A stretch of DNA of 64,000 nucleotides from Blastocladiella emersonii ATCC 22665 (lineage: Eukaryota; Blastocladiomycota; Blastocladiomycetes; Blastocladiales; Blastocladiaceae). A model generated the notes under the pieces. That model worked only from the letters and a program-made list of their open reading frames with translations. It searched no databases and was not told the DNA's origin. The stretch lies in the NCBI GenBank assembly GCA_025594325.1, contig JANHCV010000017.1, positions 186,001 to 250,000 of the forward strand, in the 5' to 3' direction. Made by a program: the position numbers and the translations under genes. Shown here one piece after another: positions 1 through 10,744 of the stretch. Each line of letters begins with the position of its first letter. The first letter of the stretch is position 1.

Positions 1-53
1 GTGCGGGCGTTTGTGCGTGCGTGCCTTGATTCGTCCACCATCATACGCGCAAA

Positions 54-130
54 GTGACCAAGTGACCAAGTGACCAAGTGACCAAGGTGACCAAGGTGAC
101 CAAGGTGACCAAGGTGACCAAGGTGACCAA
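54..130 (+). repeat. 8/9-bp microsatellite (gtgaccaa / gtgaccaag), U1
   Basis: Three gtgaccaa, five gtgaccaag and one final gtgaccaa, then a broken copy (gtgacaca). The same 77-bp state is found 53 bases after the start of U1 to U19. U20-U22 have five 8-mers, four 9-mers and one final 8-mer (84 bp). Open frames that run through it on the minus strand read only as short periodic peptides, so it looks non-coding. Confidence 0.95.
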
Positions 131-477
131 GTGACACACAAGCACCAAGCTAGGGTGGCCGGGCGGCCATGGAACGTACTGCATGGGAACCATTACCGTG
201 GACTGGCCGCGGCCATTTATCGCAGCACAGCCCTGCCTGGCTCAGGACGCGGCGGGCGTGGGAGGCAGGCAGGGTAGATCGGTAGCAGCAGCAGGACCTG
301 GCTAGCTGGCTGTCAAACAACACAAGTGAAGGGGTGCGTGAGGGAGGGTGTGTTGAATGAATGGATGGGTGGATGCAGGCAGAGAGAGACCTTCATACGT
401 GTCGTGGGTGATGAGGATTGGTTGGCCACCATCCACCAACGCCATGGCATGGCTGCGGGTGTCGCTGCGTGCGCCTT

Positions 478-533
478 GGCGGGTGGTGTTGGTGGGTGGG
501 TGGTCTTGGTGGGTGCTGTGGTGGTAGTGGAGC
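478..533 (+). other. G-rich tract, possible G-quadruplex former
   Basis: The plus strand carries four GGG runs separated by about 10, 1 and 10 bases, surrounded by many GG pairs. Three-tier folding would need long loops; two-tier folding has many options. The tract recurs 477 bases after each unit start (484 in U20-U22). Whether it folds in the cell is not shown. Confidence 0.5.
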
Positions 534-744
534 TAGAGTGGTGCCGTGGGGCTCTTGGGGTCCCCTTTCCTTCCTGTCTGGCCTAGGTGGGTCGGCGGAC
601 GCAGCGCGCATGCGGGCAAGGTAACAACATTGCTCACGCAATGGATCATGTATTTTATGGCAAGTAGTCTGCGAAGCAGAGACGGGGATGTCCGGCCCAA
701 TCGGACCCTCCACGGATCACAATATGCACGCAATGAATTGACTG

Positions 745-777
745 ATGATAGGGATGTACCAAACCAGCCACGTAGAC
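745..777 (+). repeat. Left-edge remnant of a 138-mer
   Basis: Just before the first full copy, the sequence aaaccagccacgtagac matches the 3' end of the 138-mers (aaaccagccacgcggac) with small differences, and similarity fades upstream. It marks where the tandem block decays into spacer. Confidence 0.6.
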
Positions 778-1605
778 AATTGTCGTGGTTGTCGAACAAA
801 ACCATATTCAAATCTTTGGCAACGCGCCTGTCCAGCTAGCCAGGGACCCATGAATCACAGTATCGACCCAACAAGATACTAGACCATGGTAATATAGTAA
901 ACCAACCTCGTACATAATTGTCATGGTACTCAAACAAAACCATATTCAAGTCTTTGCTTTCCCGCATATCCAGCTGGCCAGGGACCCATAAATCACAGTA
1001 TCGAACGAACAAGATATCTTACCATGGAAATATAGTTAACCAGCCACGCGGACAATTGTCATGGTACTCAATCGAGACCACATTCAAGTCTTTGCTCTCC
1101 CGCATGTCAAGCTGGTTGAAGGCCCATTAATCACAGTATCGACCCAACAAGATATTTGACCATGGAAACATAGTAAACCAGCCACGCGGATAATTGTCAT
1201 GGTACTCAATCAAAACCATATTCATATTTTTGCTTCCCCGTATGTCAAGCTGGTTGAAGACCCATAACTCACAGTATCGACCCAACAAGATATTTGACCA
1301 TGGAAACATAGTAAACCAGCCACGCGGATAATTGTCATGGTACTCAATCAAAACCATATTCATATTTTTGCTTCCCCGCATGTCAAGCTGGTTGAAGACC
1401 CATAAATCACAGTATCGAACCAACAAAATATCTGACCATGGAAATATAGTTAACCAGCCACGCGGACAATTGTCATGGTACTCAATCGAAACCACATTCA
1501 AGTCTTTGCTTCCCCGCATGTCAAGCTGGTTGAAGGCCCATAAATCACAGTATCGAACGAACAAGATATCTTACCATGGAAATATAGTTAACCAGCCACG
1601 CAAAT
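778..1605 (+). repeat. 138-bp tandem repeat block, U1 (six copies)
   Basis: Copies start at 778, 916, 1054, 1192, 1330 and 1468, each at the core aattgtc, exactly 138 bases apart. GC content is about 41 per cent in a counted copy (the d type, 1192-1329), visibly lower than in the flanking spacers. Copies share ccatgg, cacagtatcga and aaccagccacgc and differ at scattered type-specific sites. Because 138 is 46 codons and the monomer lacks stops in one frame per strand, long frames appear on both strands. In other units the block has 6, 7, 9 or 10 copies. Confidence 0.97.
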
Positions 1606-1700
1606 GATTGTCATGCCACTTAATCAAAACCATACTCAAATGGTCGATTACCCTCACGTCCAAGCGGCCAAGGACCCAAACCGCCAGATACCCAAATCTA
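1606..1700 (+). repeat. Decayed right-edge 138-mer (z)
   Basis: It starts gattgtcatgccactt exactly 138 bases after the last good copy and keeps recognisable blocks (tcaaaaccata, cacgtcca, ggccaaggaccca), but small insertions and many substitutions break the match by about 1700. The right end is a judgement by eye. The same decayed copy, unchanged, closes the block in every unit. Its gccac after the core is shared with copy h. Confidence 0.75.
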
Positions 1701-2134
1701 CGACCACGTTGCGCACACTCCACTAGCCAACTCTTCGATCCCCTAATTATGGAGCCCGTCGTCAAAGTCCACGGTCCAATCAACGAGGTAAACAGCGAAC
1801 TTGTCAAACTGCCAACCTGCCAACCAAACACCCACGCCGCTTCTCAAGCCACGGTGGGCCCGCGCATTTGCGTTGCCGTCCCAGCCAACGAAGGAATGAC
1901 TGATGAGCCCTGGTAGCCTGCTAGACTGACAGCCTGACAGCGCCCGCTCAGTTGCTATTATCTATCTCGTAGGTAGTCTGGGAGGAGTTCGTTAGTCGAT
2001 ACGCGACCAGTCTCCTCCTGGCTGCCCGCTCTGCTGCCATCTCCAAGGCCCGCATGAAGATGGGCCAGGGAGGTTTACGAGCATTTCCTATCTCTCCTCT
2101 CTCCGTGTGAAACCATTCACCCGCGGACGGATGC
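1701..2134 (+). other. Spacer between 138-mer block and heptamers
   Basis: No gene, RNA or regulatory signal that I can support. A short direct repeat ctgacagc occurs twice near 1925-1942. The sequence appears unchanged in all units. The open frames that cross it have no recognisable domain. Confidence 0.6.
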
Positions 2135-2225
2135 GCACCACGCACCGTGCACCGCGCACCGCGCACCGCGCACCGCGCACCGTGCACCGCGCACCGCGCA
2201 CCGCGCACAGCGCACCGCGGACAGC
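2135..2225 (+). repeat. 7-bp minisatellite (gcaccgc), U1
   Basis: The core 2142-2204 holds nine heptamers in the order gt, four gc, gt, three gc (gcaccgt or gcaccgc), flanked by degenerate heptamers gcaccac, gcacagc, gcaccgc and ggacagc. U4-U7 have seven (gt, six gc) and U22 has seven (gt, four gc, gt, one gc). It gives rise to R-, A-, P-, T- and H-rich peptides on plus and C-, A-, V-, R- and G-rich peptides on minus; these look like translation artefacts. Confidence 0.95.
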
Positions 2226-2484
2226 GCCCGATGCACCACACGCTGCGCACACGGCGCCAACGGCCACGCTGGTGTCACGCACACACACTCGCATGAACGG
2301 CAAGCAGGCAAGGCTTCCTCAACTCAACCATGATCCATCGTCCATGTCTGCTCGCTCCAACGGGTGCGCCTGCCTACCCTCCCAGTGCCATCGATTGATT
2401 GATTCATGTCCAGTGCTGCCCATGCTTTCATGGCCGCGGGGTCCGTCAGAACGCCTTGCAATGCGTGCGCCTGCATGCACCTGC
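2226..2484 (+). other. Spacer between heptamers and decamers
   Basis: Nothing that I can support beyond short simple-sequence stretches (cacacacac, gattgattgatt). Unchanged in all units as far as I can see. Confidence 0.5.
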
Positions 2485-2534
2485 ACTGCAGAGCGCTGCA
2501 GAGGGCTGCACAGCGCTGCGGAGGGCTGCAGAGG
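2485..2534 (+). repeat. 10-bp tandem repeat (gctgcagagg), five copies
   Basis: The copies are actgcagagc, gctgcagagg, gctgcacagc, gctgcggagg and gctgcagagg, followed by a broken gctaagg. It recurs in each unit, 879 bases after the start of the decayed 138-mer (865 where the heptamer array is short). Unlike the other nested repeats it shows no copy-number change in the window. Confidence 0.85.
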
Positions 2535-2655
2535 GCTAAGGCGGCAGGGCTTCTCCTCCTGCAGGGGACAGTACCAAGGCCAAGGAGTGCTAGTGACTAC
2601 TAACGGAATGGTGATTGGCCCCCTTCACACGCTCCTGGCAGGACTGCGTGTGGGC
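2535..2655 (+). other. Spacer closing the unit
   Basis: GC-rich sequence leading into the gtgcgggcg start of the next unit. No gene or RNA is recognised. Confidence 0.5.
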
Positions 2656-5310
2656 GTGCGGGCGTTTGTGCGTGCGTGCCTTGATTCGTCCACCATCATA
2701 CGCGCAAAGTGACCAAGTGACCAAGTGACCAAGTGACCAAGGTGACCAAGGTGACCAAGGTGACCAAGGTGACCAAGGTGACCAAGTGACACACAAGCAC
2801 CAAGCTAGGGTGGCCGGGCGGCCATGGAACGTACTGCATGGGAACCATTACCGTGGACTGGCCGCGGCCATTTATCGCAGCACAGCCCTGCCTGGCTCAG
2901 GACGCGGCGGGCGTGGGAGGCAGGCAGGGTAGATCGGTAGCAGCAGCAGGACCTGGCTAGCTGGCTGTCAAACAACACAAGTGAAGGGGTGCGTGAGGGA
3001 GGGTGTGTTGAATGAATGGATGGGTGGATGCAGGCAGAGAGAGACCTTCATACGTGTCGTGGGTGATGAGGATTGGTTGGCCACCATCCACCAACGCCAT
3101 GGCATGGCTGCGGGTGTCGCTGCGTGCGCCTTGGCGGGTGGTGTTGGTGGGTGGGTGGTCTTGGTGGGTGCTGTGGTGGTAGTGGAGCTAGAGTGGTGCC
3201 GTGGGGCTCTTGGGGTCCCCTTTCCTTCCTGTCTGGCCTAGGTGGGTCGGCGGACGCAGCGCGCATGCGGGCAAGGTAACAACATTGCTCACGCAATGGA
3301 TCATGTATTTTATGGCAAGTAGTCTGCGAAGCAGAGACGGGGATGTCCGGCCCAATCGGACCCTCCACGGATCACAATATGCACGCAATGAATTGACTGA
3401 TGATAGGGATGTACCAAACCAGCCACGTAGACAATTGTCGTGGTTGTCGAACAAAACCATATTCAAATCTTTGGCAACGCGCCTGTCCAGCTAGCCAGGG
3501 ACCCATGAATCACAGTATCGACCCAACAAGATACTAGACCATGGTAATATAGTAAACCAACCTCGTACATAATTGTCATGGTACTCAAACAAAACCATAT
3601 TCAAGTCTTTGCTTTCCCGCATATCCAGCTGGCCAGGGACCCATAAATCACAGTATCGAACGAACAAGATATCTTACCATGGAAATATAGTTAACCAGCC
3701 ACGCGGACAATTGTCATGGTACTCAATCGAGACCACATTCAAGTCTTTGCTCTCCCGCATGTCAAGCTGGTTGAAGGCCCATTAATCACAGTATCGACCC
3801 AACAAGATATTTGACCATGGAAACATAGTAAACCAGCCACGCGGATAATTGTCATGGTACTCAATCAAAACCATATTCATATTTTTGCTTCCCCGTATGT
3901 CAAGCTGGTTGAAGACCCATAACTCACAGTATCGACCCAACAAGATATTTGACCATGGAAACATAGTAAACCAGCCACGCGGATAATTGTCATGGTACTC
4001 AATCAAAACCATATTCATATTTTTGCTTCCCCGCATGTCAAGCTGGTTGAAGACCCATAAATCACAGTATCGAACCAACAAAATATCTGACCATGGAAAT
4101 ATAGTTAACCAGCCACGCGGACAATTGTCATGGTACTCAATCGAAACCACATTCAAGTCTTTGCTTCCCCGCATGTCAAGCTGGTTGAAGGCCCATAAAT
4201 CACAGTATCGAACGAACAAGATATCTTACCATGGAAATATAGTTAACCAGCCACGCAAATGATTGTCATGCCACTTAATCAAAACCATACTCAAATGGTC
4301 GATTACCCTCACGTCCAAGCGGCCAAGGACCCAAACCGCCAGATACCCAAATCTACGACCACGTTGCGCACACTCCACTAGCCAACTCTTCGATCCCCTA
4401 ATTATGGAGCCCGTCGTCAAAGTCCACGGTCCAATCAACGAGGTAAACAGCGAACTTGTCAAACTGCCAACCTGCCAACCAAACACCCACGCCGCTTCTC
4501 AAGCCACGGTGGGCCCGCGCATTTGCGTTGCCGTCCCAGCCAACGAAGGAATGACTGATGAGCCCTGGTAGCCTGCTAGACTGACAGCCTGACAGCGCCC
4601 GCTCAGTTGCTATTATCTATCTCGTAGGTAGTCTGGGAGGAGTTCGTTAGTCGATACGCGACCAGTCTCCTCCTGGCTGCCCGCTCTGCTGCCATCTCCA
4701 AGGCCCGCATGAAGATGGGCCAGGGAGGTTTACGAGCATTTCCTATCTCTCCTCTCTCCGTGTGAAACCATTCACCCGCGGACGGATGCGCACCACGCAC
4801 CGTGCACCGCGCACCGCGCACCGCGCACCGCGCACCGTGCACCGCGCACCGCGCACCGCGCACAGCGCACCGCGGACAGCGCCCGATGCACCACACGCTG
4901 CGCACACGGCGCCAACGGCCACGCTGGTGTCACGCACACACACTCGCATGAACGGCAAGCAGGCAAGGCTTCCTCAACTCAACCATGATCCATCGTCCAT
5001 GTCTGCTCGCTCCAACGGGTGCGCCTGCCTACCCTCCCAGTGCCATCGATTGATTGATTCATGTCCAGTGCTGCCCATGCTTTCATGGCCGCGGGGTCCG
5101 TCAGAACGCCTTGCAATGCGTGCGCCTGCATGCACCTGCACTGCAGAGCGCTGCAGAGGGCTGCACAGCGCTGCGGAGGGCTGCAGAGGGCTAAGGCGGC
5201 AGGGCTTCTCCTCCTGCAGGGGACAGTACCAAGGCCAAGGAGTGCTAGTGACTACTAACGGAATGGTGATTGGCCCCCTTCACACGCTCCTGGCAGGACT
5301 GCGTGTGGGC
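2656..5310 (+). repeat. Unit U2, 2655 bp, six 138-mers
   Basis: Copy of U1 with no difference that I can see, including the f/i chimera. 138-mer block 3433-4260, decayed copy from 4261, nine heptamers from 4797, 8/9-bp array 2709-2785. Confidence 0.95.
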
Positions 5311-7965
5311 GTGCGGGCGTTTGTGCGTGCGTGCCTTGATTCGTCCACCATCATACGCGCAAAGTGACCAAGTGACCAAGTGACCAAGTGACCAAGGTGA
5401 CCAAGGTGACCAAGGTGACCAAGGTGACCAAGGTGACCAAGTGACACACAAGCACCAAGCTAGGGTGGCCGGGCGGCCATGGAACGTACTGCATGGGAAC
5501 CATTACCGTGGACTGGCCGCGGCCATTTATCGCAGCACAGCCCTGCCTGGCTCAGGACGCGGCGGGCGTGGGAGGCAGGCAGGGTAGATCGGTAGCAGCA
5601 GCAGGACCTGGCTAGCTGGCTGTCAAACAACACAAGTGAAGGGGTGCGTGAGGGAGGGTGTGTTGAATGAATGGATGGGTGGATGCAGGCAGAGAGAGAC
5701 CTTCATACGTGTCGTGGGTGATGAGGATTGGTTGGCCACCATCCACCAACGCCATGGCATGGCTGCGGGTGTCGCTGCGTGCGCCTTGGCGGGTGGTGTT
5801 GGTGGGTGGGTGGTCTTGGTGGGTGCTGTGGTGGTAGTGGAGCTAGAGTGGTGCCGTGGGGCTCTTGGGGTCCCCTTTCCTTCCTGTCTGGCCTAGGTGG
5901 GTCGGCGGACGCAGCGCGCATGCGGGCAAGGTAACAACATTGCTCACGCAATGGATCATGTATTTTATGGCAAGTAGTCTGCGAAGCAGAGACGGGGATG
6001 TCCGGCCCAATCGGACCCTCCACGGATCACAATATGCACGCAATGAATTGACTGATGATAGGGATGTACCAAACCAGCCACGTAGACAATTGTCGTGGTT
6101 GTCGAACAAAACCATATTCAAATCTTTGGCAACGCGCCTGTCCAGCTAGCCAGGGACCCATGAATCACAGTATCGACCCAACAAGATACTAGACCATGGT
6201 AATATAGTAAACCAACCTCGTACATAATTGTCATGGTACTCAAACAAAACCATATTCAAGTCTTTGCTTTCCCGCATATCCAGCTGGCCAGGGACCCATA
6301 AATCACAGTATCGAACGAACAAGATATCTTACCATGGAAATATAGTTAACCAGCCACGCGGACAATTGTCATGGTACTCAATCGAGACCACATTCAAGTC
6401 TTTGCTCTCCCGCATGTCAAGCTGGTTGAAGGCCCATTAATCACAGTATCGACCCAACAAGATATTTGACCATGGAAACATAGTAAACCAGCCACGCGGA
6501 TAATTGTCATGGTACTCAATCAAAACCATATTCATATTTTTGCTTCCCCGTATGTCAAGCTGGTTGAAGACCCATAACTCACAGTATCGACCCAACAAGA
6601 TATTTGACCATGGAAACATAGTAAACCAGCCACGCGGATAATTGTCATGGTACTCAATCAAAACCATATTCATATTTTTGCTTCCCCGCATGTCAAGCTG
6701 GTTGAAGACCCATAAATCACAGTATCGAACCAACAAAATATCTGACCATGGAAATATAGTTAACCAGCCACGCGGACAATTGTCATGGTACTCAATCGAA
6801 ACCACATTCAAGTCTTTGCTTCCCCGCATGTCAAGCTGGTTGAAGGCCCATAAATCACAGTATCGAACGAACAAGATATCTTACCATGGAAATATAGTTA
6901 ACCAGCCACGCAAATGATTGTCATGCCACTTAATCAAAACCATACTCAAATGGTCGATTACCCTCACGTCCAAGCGGCCAAGGACCCAAACCGCCAGATA
7001 CCCAAATCTACGACCACGTTGCGCACACTCCACTAGCCAACTCTTCGATCCCCTAATTATGGAGCCCGTCGTCAAAGTCCACGGTCCAATCAACGAGGTA
7101 AACAGCGAACTTGTCAAACTGCCAACCTGCCAACCAAACACCCACGCCGCTTCTCAAGCCACGGTGGGCCCGCGCATTTGCGTTGCCGTCCCAGCCAACG
7201 AAGGAATGACTGATGAGCCCTGGTAGCCTGCTAGACTGACAGCCTGACAGCGCCCGCTCAGTTGCTATTATCTATCTCGTAGGTAGTCTGGGAGGAGTTC
7301 GTTAGTCGATACGCGACCAGTCTCCTCCTGGCTGCCCGCTCTGCTGCCATCTCCAAGGCCCGCATGAAGATGGGCCAGGGAGGTTTACGAGCATTTCCTA
7401 TCTCTCCTCTCTCCGTGTGAAACCATTCACCCGCGGACGGATGCGCACCACGCACCGTGCACCGCGCACCGCGCACCGCGCACCGCGCACCGTGCACCGC
7501 GCACCGCGCACCGCGCACAGCGCACCGCGGACAGCGCCCGATGCACCACACGCTGCGCACACGGCGCCAACGGCCACGCTGGTGTCACGCACACACACTC
7601 GCATGAACGGCAAGCAGGCAAGGCTTCCTCAACTCAACCATGATCCATCGTCCATGTCTGCTCGCTCCAACGGGTGCGCCTGCCTACCCTCCCAGTGCCA
7701 TCGATTGATTGATTCATGTCCAGTGCTGCCCATGCTTTCATGGCCGCGGGGTCCGTCAGAACGCCTTGCAATGCGTGCGCCTGCATGCACCTGCACTGCA
7801 GAGCGCTGCAGAGGGCTGCACAGCGCTGCGGAGGGCTGCAGAGGGCTAAGGCGGCAGGGCTTCTCCTCCTGCAGGGGACAGTACCAAGGCCAAGGAGTGC
7901 TAGTGACTACTAACGGAATGGTGATTGGCCCCCTTCACACGCTCCTGGCAGGACTGCGTGTGGGC
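5311..7965 (+). repeat. Unit U3, 2655 bp, six 138-mers
   Basis: Third consecutive copy of the U1 type. 138-mer block 6088-6915, decayed copy from 6916, nine heptamers from 7452. U1 to U3 form a run of apparently identical units, the clearest sign of recent whole-unit amplification in the window. Confidence 0.95.
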
Positions 7966-10744
7966 GTGCGGGCGTTTGTGCGTGCGTGCCTTGATTCGTC
8001 CACCATCATACGCGCAAAGTGACCAAGTGACCAAGTGACCAAGTGACCAAGGTGACCAAGGTGACCAAGGTGACCAAGGTGACCAAGGTGACCAAGTGAC
8101 ACACAAGCACCAAGCTAGGGTGGCCGGGCGGCCATGGAACGTACTGCATGGGAACCATTACCGTGGACTGGCCGCGGCCATTTATCGCAGCACAGCCCTG
8201 CCTGGCTCAGGACGCGGCGGGCGTGGGAGGCAGGCAGGGTAGATCGGTAGCAGCAGCAGGACCTGGCTAGCTGGCTGTCAAACAACACAAGTGAAGGGGT
8301 GCGTGAGGGAGGGTGTGTTGAATGAATGGATGGGTGGATGCAGGCAGAGAGAGACCTTCATACGTGTCGTGGGTGATGAGGATTGGTTGGCCACCATCCA
8401 CCAACGCCATGGCATGGCTGCGGGTGTCGCTGCGTGCGCCTTGGCGGGTGGTGTTGGTGGGTGGGTGGTCTTGGTGGGTGCTGTGGTGGTAGTGGAGCTA
8501 GAGTGGTGCCGTGGGGCTCTTGGGGTCCCCTTTCCTTCCTGTCTGGCCTAGGTGGGTCGGCGGACGCAGCGCGCATGCGGGCAAGGTAACAACATTGCTC
8601 ACGCAATGGATCATGTATTTTATGGCAAGTAGTCTGCGAAGCAGAGACGGGGATGTCCGGCCCAATCGGACCCTCCACGGATCACAATATGCACGCAATG
8701 AATTGACTGATGATAGGGATGTACCAAACCAGCCACGTAGACAATTGTCGTGGTTGTCGAACAAAACCATATTCAAATCTTTGGCAACGCGCCTGTCCAG
8801 CTAGCCAGGGACCCATGAATCACAGTATCGACCCAACAAGATACTAGACCATGGTAATATAGTAAACCAACCTCGTACATAATTGTCATGGTACTCAAAC
8901 AAAACCATATTCAAGTCTTTGCTTTCCCGCATATCCAGCTGGCCAGGGACCCATAAATCACGGTATCGAACGAACAAGATATCTTACCATGGAAATATAG
9001 TTAACCAGCCACGCGGACAATTGTCATGGTACTCAATCGAGACCACATTCAAGTCTTTGCTCTCCCGCATGTCAAGCTGGTTGAAGGCCCATTAATCACA
9101 GTATCGACCCAACAAGATATTTGACCATGGAAACATAGTAAACCAGCCACGCGGATAATTGTCATGGTACTCAATCAAAACCATATCCATATTTTTTTTT
9201 CCCCGTATGTCAAGCTGGTTGAAGACCCATAACTCACAGTATCGACCCAACAAGATATTTGACCATGGAAACATAGTAAACCAGCCACGCGGATAATTGT
9301 CATGGTACTCAATCAAAACCATATTCAAGTCTTTGCTTTCCCGCACGTCCAGCTGGTTGAAGGCCCATAAATCACAGTATCGACCCAACAAAGTATCTGA
9401 CAACCGAAATATAGCAGACAATCCACGCAGACAATTGTCATGCCACCTAATCAAAACCATATTCAAGTCTTTGCTTTCCCACATGTCAAGCTGGTTGAAG
9501 GCCCATAAATCACAGTATCGAACCAACGAAATATCTGACCATGGAAATATAGTAAAGCAGCCACGCAGATAATTGTCATGGTACTTAATCAAAACCATAT
9601 TCATATTTTTGCTTCCCCGCATGTCAAGCTGGTTGAAGGCCCATAAATCACAGTATCGAACGAACAAGATATCTTACCATGGAAATATAGTTAACCAGCC
9701 ACGCAAATGATTGTCATGCCACTTAATCAAAACCATACTCAAATGGTCGATTACCCTCACGTCCAAGCGGCCAAGGACCCAAACCGCCAGATACCCAAAT
9801 CTACGACCACGTTGCGCACACTCCACTAGCCAACTCTTCGATCCCCTAATTATGGAGCCCGTCGTCAAAGTCCACGGTCCAATCAACGAGGTAAACAGCG
9901 AACTTGTCAAACTGCCAACCTGCCAACCAAACACCCACGCCGCTTCTCAAGCCACGGTGGGCCCGCGCATTTGCGTTGCCGTCCCAGCCAACGAAGGAAT
10001 GACTGATGAGCCCTGGTAGCCTGCTAGACTGACAGCCTGACAGCGCCCGCTCAGTTGCTATTATCTATCTCGTAGGTAGTCTGGGAGGAGTTCGTTAGTC
10101 GATACGCGACCAGTCTCCTCCTGGCTGCCCGCTCTGCTGCCATCTCCAAGGCCCGCATGAAGATGGGCCAGGGAGGTTTACGAGCATTTCCTATCTCTCC
10201 TCTCTCCGTGTGAAACCATTCACCCGCGGACGGATGCGCACCACGCACCGTGCACCGCGCACCGCGCACCGCGCACCGCGCACCGCGCACCGCGCACAGC
10301 GCACCGCGGACAGCGCCCGATGCACCACACGCTGCGCACACGGCGCCAACGGCCACGCTGGTGTCACGCACACACACTCGCATGAACGGCAAGCAGGCAA
10401 GGCTTCCTCAACTCAACCATGATCCATCGTCCATGTCTGCTCGCTCCAACGGGTGCGCCTGCCTACCCTCCCAGTGCCATCGATTGATTGATTCATGTCC
10501 AGTGCTGCCCATGCTTTCATGGCCGCGGGGTCCGTCAGAACGCCTTGCAATGCGTGCGCCTGCATGCACCTGCACTGCAGAGCGCTGCAGAGGGCTGCAC
10601 AGCGCTGCGGAGGGCTGCAGAGGGCTAAGGCGGCAGGGCTTCTCCTCCTGCAGGGGACAGTACCAAGGCCAAGGAGTGCTAGTGACTACTAACGGAATGG
10701 TGATTGGCCCCCTTCACACGCTCCTGGCAGGACTGCGTGTGGGC
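7966..10744 (+). repeat. Unit U4, 2779 bp, seven 138-mers (a b c d* g h i)
   Basis: The 138-mer block is 8743-9708 and lacks e and f. It carries private markers shared only with U6 and U7: cacggtatcg instead of cacagtatcg in b, and a d copy (9157-9294, here d*) in which substitutions produce a run of nine T at 9192-9200. The heptamer array (from 10245) has seven copies instead of nine, which removes 14 bp, so the net change is +138-14 against U1. Confidence 0.94.
9157..9294 (+). repeat. Variant 138-mer d* with a nine-T run
   Basis: Compared with d in U1, the copy has attcat changed to atccat and atttttgctt changed to attttttttt, which gives a T9 run at 9192-9200. The same changes occur in U6 (15026-15034) and U7 (17805-17813), so this is not a random base-call error. 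It marks a sub-family of units. Confidence 0.85.

Larger units (their letters stand above)
131..777 (+). other. GC-rich spacer with palindromes and a G-rich tract
   Basis: No gene seen. It holds a possible 5-bp hairpin (tggcc 156-160 with ggcca 165-169), a perfect 12-bp palindrome tggccgcggcca at 204-215, the G-rich tract at 478-533, and a possible hairpin with stem gtccg 690-694 and cggac 702-706 around a 7-base loop. The last 30 or so bases (about 745-777) resemble the 3' end of a 138-mer. Peptides translated from overlapping frames on both strands are identical in all 22 units, so the spacer is essentially invariant at the DNA level. Confidence 0.75.
1..2655 (+). repeat. Unit U1, 2655 bp, six 138-mers (a b c d e f/i)
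   Basis: Reference unit for the plan given in the summary. The 138-mer block is 778-1605 and its sixth copy (1468-1605) is a chimera: it starts like f and continues like i, so the equivalent of three full copies is missing compared with the nine-copy units. It has nine heptamers (2142-2204) and the 3+5+1 state of the 8/9-bp array (54-130). The a copy carries gatactag. The start is only the window edge; the unit phase is arbitrary. Confidence 0.95.

Noticed and set aside
54-130. Telomeric or interstitial telomere-like repeat
   Set aside because: The gtgaccaa/gtgaccaag motif does not resemble known telomere repeats of the TTAGGG type and is confined to about 80 bp per unit.
393-713. 106-codon minus-strand frame, proline- and histidine-rich, in every unit
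   Set aside because: It is antisense to the G-rich tract, and its composition follows from that tract. It overlaps several other open frames, and no domain or signal is recognised.
600-840. tRNA-like or splice-site-like signals (gcaaggtaacaac near 615, hairpin at 690-706)
   Set aside because: No cloverleaf with A and B boxes can be formed, and there is no matching branch point and acceptor or open exon structure. Single short motifs are expected by chance.
778-1605. 138-mer block as a CRISPR array
   Set aside because: The repeats are contiguous 138-bp units without short repeats separated by unique spacers, there are no cas genes, and the context is eukaryotic satellite DNA.
2107-2712. 201-codon plus-strand frame rich in R, A, P, T and H, repeated in most units
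   Set aside because: Its first third is the translated gcaccgc heptamer, and the rest crosses decamers and spacer with no domain. Frames on the other strand are equally open, and it becomes 183 codons when two heptamers are missing. It is best explained as low-complexity read-through.
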